Positions 17,971-25,219 of a DNA stretch of 64,000 bases are shown piece by piece; the stretch's first letter is position 1, and each line of letters opens with the position of its first letter. Position numbers and translations under genes: made by a program. This stretch comes from JAFGJQ01 sp964586145 (lineage in GTDB: Bacteria; Planctomycetota; Phycisphaerae; UBA1845): positions 1-64,000 of the forward strand of contig CAZPHH010000004.1 of the NCBI GenBank assembly GCA_964586145.1, written 5' to 3'. The notes beneath the pieces were generated by a model, which was given only the letters and a program-made list of their open reading frames with translations, made no database searches and was not told the origin of the DNA.

Positions 17971-20514
17971 ATGAAGAGCCTGTTGGGTTCGTTTGTGCTG
18001 GCGGTGGTGGTGACGGCGACGCCGTGCGCGGCGGGGCCGGGGGATCGGGCGGGCGCGGATGAGGTTTTTTACCATTTCATGCCCATCGCCTGGCGGGATT
18101 CCGACAACGATGCCTATCGCTTCGGGGATTTCGGCGGGATGACCGCGTCGTTGGATTATCTGGAGGACCTGGGCGTCACGGCGGTCTGGATGAACCCGAT
18201 TTTTCCGTCGCCGGCCTATCACGGCTACCACCACGGGCCGGCGGACCAGGTGAACAGTTGGTTCGGGACGGAGGCGGACTTCCTCGCCTTCGTCGCGGCT
18301 GCCCGCGCGCGAGGCATCAAGGTGTTTCTCGATCTCGTGGTGTACGGGATCAACCGGGACTACGAATGGTTTCAGGATGCGTACGGCAACCCGTCCAGCC
18401 CCTACGATGACTGGCTGGCGTTCACAAATTCGGCCAACACGCAATACCTCGGCTCCACCTACACGACATGGACGGGCGGCAGCGTGCGATTCATCCATTG
18501 GGACCTCAACAACCCCGGCCCCGTGGACCTGGTGACGCAGTGGTCGCTTCACTGGCTCGATCCGGACGGCGACGGCGATCCGTCCGACGGAATCGACGGC
18601 TACCGTCTGGATCACGTGTGGGAGTCGTATTCGCAGGGCCCCAACGGCTGGGGCTACAACCTCGATGATTTCTGGGCGCCCTGGAAGCAGGCCCTCCAGG
18701 CGGTGAACCCGGCCGTGTTCACGTTTGCAGAGCAGGCCGACTGGGGAAGCCACGGGGCGGAGCTGCTCCCCGTGTTTGACGCGGCCATGACCAAGCCGTT
18801 CGAGTTCGCCGCCCGGGACGCCCTGGCCAACGAGCAGGCGGCCCCGTTGTACAACCAGATGGCGGCCACGCTGGCGGTCCTGCCGGCGGAAGGCACGTTT
18901 GTGGGCATCATCGGGGACCACGACGTGGATCGGCTGGCCTCCGTGATCGGGGACGGTTTTGCCAAGGGCAAGGCGGCCGCGGCCGTGCTGCTCACGCAGC
19001 CGTTTCCGCCGATCGTCTACTACGGCGACGAAATCGGCATGCGCGGGACGAAGGCCAGTTACGGCAGCGACGCGAACGACATCCCGATGCGCGAGCCGTT
19101 CAAGTGGAACGCGGTGGCCGGTGCGCCGATGAGCAACTATTTCGTGCTGCACAGCCAGGCCTACAACAACCGGTTCTCGCAGAACAACGACGGGCGTTCG
19201 GTGGAAGAGCAGCAGGGCGTGGCGGGCTCACTGCTGGAGGCGTATCGGGAGCTGATTGCGGCTCGGAAAGGCAACATCGCGCTGCGGCGCGGGACGTATC
19301 ATGCGGTTACGACGGGCAGTTCGCGGCTGTGGGCGTTCTTGCGGCACCGGGCGGACGAGCAGACCGTGCTGGTAGTGATCAACGTGTCGGGCAATGCCGT
19401 GACGACCACGCTGGACCTGTCCCACGCTTCGATTCCGGGGGGTTCCTCGGCGGTGCAGGACCTACTGACCGGTCAGGTGCTGGCGAATCTGACGACGTCG
19501 AATCAGGCGGCGTATCCCGTCTCGCTGGGCGCGTACGGGTACCACGTTCTCAGCGTGGACGCGGTGCCGGGAGAGCCGCCGCCCCAGGAGATCGACGGGC
19601 TGGACATCCCGACGGACCTGGGCCCGGGCTCATTGCGGGCGACCCAGGACAACGCGACGGGCATGGGCGACAACGTCAACGAGTTGAATCAGCTTTTTGT
19701 GCGGGTGCAGGACGAGACCCTTCGCGTGGGGATCACGGGAAACCTGGACACGGCGGGCACCGCGTTGATGCTGTTCTTCGACACGGGGCCGGGCGGTCAG
19801 ACCACGCTGGCGACCAGTTCCTTCCCGACGCCGCCGGGGAACCTGAACGCGATCAGCGGGCTGGTCCTGGACGCGGGGTTCGCTCCGGACGTGGTGATTC
19901 ACGTGAACGCCTACGGCGGTACGATCTACGTGGACCACTATTCGCTGGCGACCGGCGGAGGCGGCACGAAGAGATTCATCGGTTCGGGCACGGTGAACAG
20001 CCTGAGCGGGCTGCTGGCCGGGGCGAGCAACCCGAACGGAATGCAGGTGGCCCTGCACAACGGCAACACGGCCGGTGTGACGGACACGGACGCGTCCGGC
20101 GCGGGCACCGCCACGAGCGGCTTCGAAATGAGCCTGCCGTTTGCGGACCTGGGCATCGCCGGGGCGGCAGGAACGATTCGCGTGGCGGCGATGCTCGTCC
20201 GCAACGACGGTGTGATCGGCAACCAGTTCCTTCCCGGGCTGGGCGGCGGGTACGGGAACCTGGGCACGGTCCCGCTGAACCTGAACGACGTGCCGGGCGC
20301 GCAGTACGTTTCGCTGGCCCTGCAGACGTTGCCCGGCGACTGGGACGGCGACGGAGACGTGGATGCCGCGGATTACGCGGCCTTTGCCGCATGCATGACC
20401 GGCCCGACGGGCGGGGCGATGGGCCCCGGCTGCGCGATGTTTGACTTCGACGGCGACATCGACGTCGATCTGGCGGACTTTTCCGTGTTTGCCGCCGCCT
20501 TCACCGGGTCTTGA
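17971..20514 (+). CDS. Secreted alpha-amylase with extra module and dockerin-like repeats
   Basis: An 847-residue GH13 enzyme. Signal peptide to about residue 20 (CAAGPG). The catalytic barrel spans about 30-450, with D214 in GYRLDHV, E254 in FAEQAD and D318 in IGDHDVDR; an all-beta C domain follows to about 535. From 540 to about 785 it carries one copy of the module doubled in the preceding gene, again opening 'IDGLDIPTDLG' and containing 'VGITGNLDTAGTALMLFFDT' and 'GFEMSLPFADLGI'. The last 60 residues are paired dockerin-like loops (DWDGDGDVDAADY, DFDGDIDVDLADF). GGAGG upstream supports the ATG. Extracellular cleavage of alpha-1,4-glucans is the likely job; the module probably binds the polysaccharide or the cell surface. 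Confidence 0.9.
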   Translation: MKSLLGSFVLAVVVTATPCAAGPGDRAGADEVFYHFMPIAWRDSDNDAYRFGDFGGMTASLDYLEDLGVTAVWMNPIFPSPAYHGYHHGPADQVNSWFGTEADFLAFVAAARARGIKVFLDLVVYGINRDYEWFQDAYGNPSSPYDDWLAFTNSANTQYLGSTYTTWTGGSVRFIHWDLNNPGPVDLVTQWSLHWLDPDGDGDPSDGIDGYRLDHVWESYSQGPNGWGYNLDDFWAPWKQALQAVNPAVFTFAEQADWGSHGAELLPVFDAAMTKPFEFAARDALANEQAAPLYNQMAATLAVLPAEGTFVGIIGDHDVDRLASVIGDGFAKGKAAAAVLLTQPFPPIVYYGDEIGMRGTKASYGSDANDIPMREPFKWNAVAGAPMSNYFVLHSQAYNNRFSQNNDGRSVEEQQGVAGSLLEAYRELIAARKGNIALRRGTYHAVTTGSSRLWAFLRHRADEQTVLVVINVSGNAVTTTLDLSHASIPGGSSAVQDLLTGQVLANLTTSNQAAYPVSLGAYGYHVLSVDAVPGEPPPQEIDGLDIPTDLGPGSLRATQDNATGMGDNVNELNQLFVRVQDETLRVGITGNLDTAGTALMLFFDTGPGGQTTLATSSFPTPPGNLNAISGLVLDAGFAPDVVIHVNAYGGTIYVDHYSLATGGGGTKRFIGSGTVNSLSGLLAGASNPNGMQVALHNGNTAGVTDTDASGAGTATSGFEMSLPFADLGIAGAAGTIRVAAMLVRNDGVIGNQFLPGLGGGYGNLGTVPLNLNDVPGAQYVSLALQTLPGDWDGDGDVDAADYAAFAACMTGPTGGAMGPGCAMFDFDGDIDVDLADFSVFAAAFTGS

Positions 20515-20518
20515 GGAG

Positions 20519-20550
20519 CGGGGCCGCCGCGGCGGCTCAGTTCGGCCCCG
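20519..20550. terminator. Hairpin between two convergent amylase genes
   Basis: An 8-bp stem (CGGGGCCG with CGGCCCCG) closes a 16-base loop that itself contains CCGCCGCGGCGG. It sits between, and partly within the end of, convergent genes. There is no U-tract on either strand, so it would be a bidirectional block at best. Confidence 0.35.
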
Positions 20551-22864
20551 TGAGGTTCCACACCAGTTCCGCGACATCGGCTGCGTTGACGCGGGCATCC
20601 TCGTTGAAGTCGGCGTCGAGGCCGCAACCCTGCAAGCCGGCCTGGAGCTGCAGCAGGGCGTAGTCGCGCAGGTCCACGTCGCCGTCGAAGTCCAGGTCAG
20701 GGTACCGGCCGGGCGGATCTTCATAACGGAACACGAGCAGCCCCATCTGGGGGATGGTCAGGACGGCGGAGTGGGACAGGCCGTCCCAGCTAACCGCTTC
20801 GGTCACCACCTGTCCGCCGTTGCCCAGCCCGTTTCCGTCATAGGCCGACGCCTGGCTGTTGAGGACCTCGTACCAGGTCCCGGCGGACGGGAAGCCGATG
20901 CGGTAGTTGTACAGGTTGGCGTTGTTCACGCTGGCCACCACCAGGGTCTGGTTCCCCGAGAGGTCCCAGCGGTGGAAGGCGATGACGTTGTCCGTGTCGT
21001 TCGTGTGGTGTACGTTGAAGCCGGCGTTGGCCCGCATGGAGCAGTTGCTCCGCCGGACGCGAATGAGGTCGTGGAAGTACAACGTGAATGCCGATCGGGT
21101 GATCGCCTTGTTCCAGTCCAGCCGGTTGGCGTACTCGCTGTTGAACGGCGTCTCCTCCAGCCATTCGCCGCCCTGGAAGAACATGGGGATTCCCGGCGCC
21201 AGCATGGCCAGTCCCTGGGCCAGCTTGGATCGGCCGATCGCCCAGACGCTCTGCGGATCACTGTCGAACGTGTACGGCAACCGCTGTTCGTTGCCGGCCT
21301 CGTCGTGGCTTTCTACATACCGCACCAGGCGTGACTTGTCCGGGTACGAGGAATCGTTGATGGCATCGCGGATCTTCCAGACCTCCACGCCGGACGCTCC
21401 GTAGCGGGCGTCGGCGATCTCCTGGCGCACGTTGTCCCCGAAGGCGTCGTGCCATTGTGTGTCGAAGTTGGCCCCGCCCGGTTCGGTGATCGCCGGCGTG
21501 TTGGGCAATTCCTCGGCAATGGAAATCTTGTGTACGGCCCGACGCTTGATGGCCGCGTTGATCTGCTGCATGAGCGACCAGCCGGAGGGCTGTCCCTCCG
21601 GGAAGATGAAGTTGTCCCGCATGTAGCGGGTTGCGTCCATGCGGATTCCGTCGAAGTGGTACTCGTCCAGCCAGTAGATGGCGTTGTCCGCGAAGTAGTC
21701 CCGGACCTCCCAGCGGTCGAAATCGGCCTGGCTGCCCCAGGGCGTGTTCACCGCCGGATTGTCGAAGTAAATCTGTCCGCCGTCATACCACCACAGGTAG
21801 TTGCCGTCGTAGGAGAAGTGGTTGTACACCACGTCATGCACCACGGCGATCCCGGCCTGGTGCAGGCGGTCGATCATGTACTTCAGGTCGTCCGGGCTCG
21901 AGGCCGCACTTTCACCGTACGACTCCTCGACGCCCCACTGATTGGTCGGATTGTAGCCCCAGGAATTGAACCCGTTGAATTCCGCGACGGGCATCAGTTG
22001 GACCACGTTCACGCCCAGCCAGACCAGATGATCCAGGTGACGGTCGACCACGTCGCGGTATCGTCCCATGCGGTCGCCCGTGCCGTCGTTCTTGCCGGAG
22101 AAGGTGCCGACGTGCAGTTCATAGATGACCATGTCCTCGAAAGCCGGCGGCGTGAAGCCCTGATCGCTCCATTCGTACGCCAGGGGATCCCGTATGATCG
22201 AGTTGCTGTTGTCATTCGGGTTGTACGTGCGGAAGCGGGCATCCTGTTGCCAGGAGGTGCCGCTGAAGAAGAACTTGTAGTTGTGGTAGTCCTGGGCCCC
22301 TGACGCGTGGCCCCACCAGTAGTTGCCGTCCGTGTGCAGCGGCGTCTGGCCCCAGGCGTTGAACTGCCCTCGCACGGAAGCGGACGACGCCGTTGGGGCC
22401 CAGACCTTGAAGGCGGCGCCCTGGCTGGTGAGCGTGGTGCCGATCGGAGCGTGGCTCACCGTGGCGTAGTCCAGGATCCAGCCGCCGTCCGTGGGAACGC
22501 CATCACTCATCCCGCTCACGCTGAGGTAATCCGTGTCGGTTCCGTCGGTCAGCTCGATGTAGTACGAAAGCGTGTCCGACGGCGTGGCCGGCACCGTGGC
22601 AACCCAGACGTCATACGGGCCGACGTTGTGAGACCAGTATGCGTCGACCCAGGTGACCGAGCCGTCATCCACGCGCACGCGGACCCCGGTAAGGTCATAT
22701 GTGTAGCACTGGACGTGGACGTCGAACGCCTCGCCGTTCACCGGGCAGATCGGCCGTCGGTCCAGCCAGTCGATGTGGCTGATCCCGTCCCATTCCACGT
22801 TGTTGTCGTTCGTGGCAGCCGGCACGCTCAGCAGAAGGCCGAGGAGAAGGGCGGATGCGTTCAT
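20537..22864 (-). CDS. Secreted GH13 enzyme, CBM48-containing, dockerin-like C-terminus
   Basis: A 775-residue exported enzyme with the overall shape of glycogen-branching enzymes and isoamylase-like GH13 members. Signal peptide to about residue 17. A beta-rich N-terminal region (25-140) precedes a CBM48 domain near 150-250 ('GAAFKVWAPTASSASVRGQFN'). In the barrel the triad is D410 in DGIRMDATR, E451 in IAEELP and D521 in ESHDEA; 'GVNVVQLMPVAEFNG' and 'FNSWGYNPT' are branching-enzyme-like. The end has two dockerin-like loops (DLDFDGDVDLRDY, DADFNEDARVNAADV). Whether it branches or hydrolyses cannot be told from sequence, though export with a dockerin argues for hydrolysis. GGGAG six bases before the ATG fixes the start. 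Confidence 0.88.
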   Translation of the reverse strand: MNASALLLGLLLSVPAATNDNNVEWDGISHIDWLDRRPICPVNGEAFDVHVQCYTYDLTGVRVRVDDGSVTWVDAYWSHNVGPYDVWVATVPATPSDTLSYYIELTDGTDTDYLSVSGMSDGVPTDGGWILDYATVSHAPIGTTLTSQGAAFKVWAPTASSASVRGQFNAWGQTPLHTDGNYWWGHASGAQDYHNYKFFFSGTSWQQDARFRTYNPNDNSNSIIRDPLAYEWSDQGFTPPAFEDMVIYELHVGTFSGKNDGTGDRMGRYRDVVDRHLDHLVWLGVNVVQLMPVAEFNGFNSWGYNPTNQWGVEESYGESAASSPDDLKYMIDRLHQAGIAVVHDVVYNHFSYDGNYLWWYDGGQIYFDNPAVNTPWGSQADFDRWEVRDYFADNAIYWLDEYHFDGIRMDATRYMRDNFIFPEGQPSGWSLMQQINAAIKRRAVHKISIAEELPNTPAITEPGGANFDTQWHDAFGDNVRQEIADARYGASGVEVWKIRDAINDSSYPDKSRLVRYVESHDEAGNEQRLPYTFDSDPQSVWAIGRSKLAQGLAMLAPGIPMFFQGGEWLEETPFNSEYANRLDWNKAITRSAFTLYFHDLIRVRRSNCSMRANAGFNVHHTNDTDNVIAFHRWDLSGNQTLVVASVNNANLYNYRIGFPSAGTWYEVLNSQASAYDGNGLGNGGQVVTEAVSWDGLSHSAVLTIPQMGLLVFRYEDPPGRYPDLDFDGDVDLRDYALLQLQAGLQGCGLDADFNEDARVNAADVAELVWNLTGPN

Positions 22865-22952
22865 GTGTAACTCCCAGCGTGAGGGTCAACTGCGTTCCGG
22901 CCAACGCCCGAGTTCGCGCCCGCAACGGCGATGCCCCGGGCAGAGGCGGGAA

Positions 22953-22966
22953 CTAAACCGGTTCAA
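22953..22966 (-). promoter_or_regulatory. Candidate operator, site 2 of 3
   Basis: Minus strand TTGAACCGGTTTAG, 89 bases upstream of the GH13 gene that starts at 22864. Its core AACCGGTT is a perfect palindrome. It shares ACCGGTTTAG exactly with the site upstream of the ABC transporter. Confidence 0.55.
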
Positions 22967-23070
22967 ATCCGAGCTGCATTCGTGGCGAGTTGGCAGGTCG
23001 GACGCGCTGTCCGACAAAAACACCCGACTCACGCAGAGGGCAGCCCATCCAGCGCCCGCGTGGACACCCC

Positions 23071-23076
23071 ATTATA
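23071..23076 (-). promoter_or_regulatory. Consensus -10 box upstream of the GH13 gene
   Basis: TATAAT on the minus strand; the -35 position holds only TTCGGA (17-base spacing). The 19-base-period direct repeat lies just upstream, at about -45 to -72 of the predicted start, where an activator would bind. A 5' untranslated region of about 200 bases, containing operator site 2, would result. Confidence 0.45.
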
Positions 23077-23225
23077 GCCGTGACGGCCCCATATCCGAAG
23101 CGCGTTTTTTCCCCTAAAGTAAGTAGTTTCCCCTATTGCGCCGATGTCCTGGCCCCGGAGGGCGGGCCTGTGTTGACGTCCGGCCCCGGGGGCGCCATAA
23201 GGGGGGCACGGGGAGGTTTCGAGCC

Positions 23226-24893
23226 ATGTCGAGCAACCGAGTTCCGTGGAAAGGACGCAGGTACCCGGGGTGGCTGCGCGTTTTGCTCCTGTTCGGGCTT
23301 CTCCCACCGTTGACGTCGTGCCGCAAAGAGCGTCCGCACGAATCTGTCCGTGAGGCGGGCGGTCCGGCGTTCCCGTCATCTTTGGACGTGGTGGACCTGG
23401 GCGGCCGGCAGTATCAGGTGACGTTCCGATATCGTCCGGACCCTTCGGTTGAGTCGGTGCATCTGGCGGGCACGTTCAACGGCTGGGATCCGTCGTCGCA
23501 GCGGATGGACGGTCCGAACGGCGACGGGACATTCCGCACCACCGTGGTGCTGGCGGCCGGCAGGCACGAGTATAAGTTCGTCGTGGACGGGCGCGATTGG
23601 CGCACGGACCCGGAGAACCCTGTGCGCACGGACGGGTACGCGAACGCCATCCTCCACCTGGGGGTTCCCTCGGCCCCCGGCGGGCCACGCGCCCACCCGG
23701 CGGACCGGCCGGTGGAGATGGTCCCGCTGGCTGCGCATCCCGCGGGCGTTCGGGAGCTGGGGCAGTTGCTGCTGCAGACAGACGCAGGGGCTGCTGTGGA
23801 GGTCGCGGAGACGTGGCTGAGGGGGCATCCGATGCCGCTTTTCAGCGAGAACGCCGTGACCTGGGTGTACTGCGACCCCGCGGCGGTGGCCGTAGGCCTT
23901 TCGATGGCAGAGGTCGGTCGCCGCACGGGCTATCCCATGGATCGTCTGGCTCCGGAGCGGCCGGTGTGGGCGGTCTCGCTGGACCGTCTCCGACTGGGCG
24001 ACCGGCTGGCCTACACCTACGAGGTGACGTCGGACCGGCTGCGTCGGGTGTTGGATCCCCATGCGTGGAGTGCCACAAGCCGATCGGGAAGCCCGGCCGG
24101 CCTCGTGGTGGAGGCATCGCCCGACCGCGGTCGCATTGAGGTGATTGCGAACCTGGAAGCGGACGAAACCGGCCTGACGCCGCGCGACATCTACGTCTAC
24201 CTGCCGCCGGGATACGACGCGACCGAGACCGACCGCTACCCCGCGCTGTACCTTCACGACGGGCAGAATTGCTGGGACGACCCGGTGGAGCCGTTTGGGC
24301 ACGGCGGCTGGGCGCTGAATCTCCAGGCGGACGAGCTGATCCGGACCCGTGCGGTCGCCCCGTTCATTGCGGTGGGCGTGGGGAACACGGCGGACCGGAT
24401 GGTGGAGTACGGGCCGGGGCCGGACGTTCGGTCCGCGGACCGGCATCCGTACCTGCAATTCCTGGTCCATACGCTCAAGCCGCAGATCGACCGGCGATAC
24501 CGCACGCGGCCGGAGGCGGCGAGCACGGCCATCATGGGTTCAAGCATGGGGGGTCTGGTCTCGCTGCAGGCGGCGTTGCTTCACCCGGAGGTGTTCGGAC
24601 AGGCGGGCTGCCTGTCGCCGTCGTTCGTGGTGTTCGGGGCAGAGAACAACCCGTATATGAGCGTGGTGGAGCACACGGAAAGGGTTGCGGTTCGGTTCTA
24701 CTTCTACAACGGTACGGGTGGGCGCGGTGCAGACGGTGCGGCCGGAACTCGCCGGGTTGTGGAGACACTTCGGCGGCGTGGTTGGCGTGACGGCAAGGAT
24801 CTGGTCCATCACGAGGTGGAGGGAGCCGAGCACAACGAGCGGGCGTGGCGAGAGGAGCTTGACGCGGTGCTGCGGTATCTGTTTGGGGCATGA
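23226..24893 (+). CDS. Lipoprotein esterase with glycogen-binding domain
   Basis: A 555-residue surface or periplasmic lipoprotein: basic start, hydrophobic helix and lipobox LTSC (Cys about residue 37). Residues 60-145 are a CBM48/AMPK-type glycogen-binding domain ('VHLAGTFNGWDPSS', 'GRHEYKFVVDGRDW'). After a linker region, residues 320-555 form an esterase D/enterochelin esterase-like alpha/beta hydrolase (PF00756 type) with 'YPALYLHDGQNCWDD', the nucleophile S440 in GSSMGG and a late His in 'VEGAEHNERAW'. Enzymes of this group deacylate sugars or related esters; together with the binding domain this suggests removal of acyl groups from alpha-glucans, which is inference. GGGGAGG lies nine bases ahead of the ATG. 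Confidence 0.85.
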   Translation: MSSNRVPWKGRRYPGWLRVLLLFGLLPPLTSCRKERPHESVREAGGPAFPSSLDVVDLGGRQYQVTFRYRPDPSVESVHLAGTFNGWDPSSQRMDGPNGDGTFRTTVVLAAGRHEYKFVVDGRDWRTDPENPVRTDGYANAILHLGVPSAPGGPRAHPADRPVEMVPLAAHPAGVRELGQLLLQTDAGAAVEVAETWLRGHPMPLFSENAVTWVYCDPAAVAVGLSMAEVGRRTGYPMDRLAPERPVWAVSLDRLRLGDRLAYTYEVTSDRLRRVLDPHAWSATSRSGSPAGLVVEASPDRGRIEVIANLEADETGLTPRDIYVYLPPGYDATETDRYPALYLHDGQNCWDDPVEPFGHGGWALNLQADELIRTRAVAPFIAVGVGNTADRMVEYGPGPDVRSADRHPYLQFLVHTLKPQIDRRYRTRPEAASTAIMGSSMGGLVSLQAALLHPEVFGQAGCLSPSFVVFGAENNPYMSVVEHTERVAVRFYFYNGTGGRGADGAAGTRRVVETLRRRGWRDGKDLVHHEVEGAEHNERAWREELDAVLRYLFGA

Positions 24894-25023
24894 CGTTCGG
24901 GTGGCGGCTATCGGGTCCGTGACAGTTCCGGCGGGACGTTCCGTTCCCGGCAAGGACGGAGGAGGCTGCACTCCAGGCACTTCCGCCGCCCCTGCCGGGG
25001 CGGTGCTGGCTGTGGGCCGAGGT

Positions 25024-25063
25024 CCACGGGTTCCGTCTCGGCAAGCCGAGACTCCACCCGTGG
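25024..25063. repeat. REP-like palindrome
   Basis: Outer arms CCACGGGT (25024-25031) and ACCCGTGG (25056-25063) enclose TCCG, an inner stem TCTCGG-CAAG-CCGAGA (25036-25051) and CTCC. This two-storey imperfect palindrome has the architecture of REP/BIME sequences processed by RAYT enzymes; one RAYT gene is at 3199. I found only this copy in the window. Confidence 0.55.
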
Positions 25064-25149
25064 CTACGATCCGGCGCCCCATTCGGGGCGAGTCGACTTT
25101 CCGTCGGAGGTGTCAAGTACCACCGGCTATCCGGTGAGTGGCCGGGCAC

Positions 25150-25178
25150 TTGACCGGTTTAGCCCGTTTCGGGACGAT
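25150..25178 (+). promoter_or_regulatory. Promoter with candidate operator (site 3 of 3) of the sugar ABC transporter
   Basis: TTGACC at 25150-25155 is a good -35; a 17-base spacer leads to GACGAT at 25173-25178, a weak -10. The -35 is part of TTGACCGGTTTAG (25150-25162), which repeats operator site 2. Expected start near 25185, about 33 bases before the coding region. Confidence 0.5.
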
Positions 25179-25219
25179 GGGCATTCCCGGTTGCGGAACC
25201 GGGGATCTGGACACGTGTG

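Larger units (their letters stand above)
22865..23225. other. Divergent regulatory region, amylase/esterase
   Basis: This 361-base spacer between divergent genes holds several signals. An operator-like site is at 22953-22966. A 7-bp inverted repeat, GTCGGAC-GCGCT-GTCCGAC, covers 22997-23015. A consensus -10 box for the minus strand is at 23071-23076. A direct repeat TTTCCCCTA occurs at 23108-23116 and 23127-23135, 19 bases apart. GGGGAGG ahead of 23226 is the ribosome site of the plus-strand gene. Confidence 0.55.
24894..25216. other. Intergenic region rich in inverted repeats
   Basis: 323 bases without a gene between the esterase and the ABC transporter. It contains at least three stem structures: a REP-like double stem at 25024-25063, GCCCC-ATTC-GGGGC around 25076-25089 and CACCGG-CTAT-CCGGTG around 25121-25136, then the promoter/operator for the transporter. 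Confidence 0.6.
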
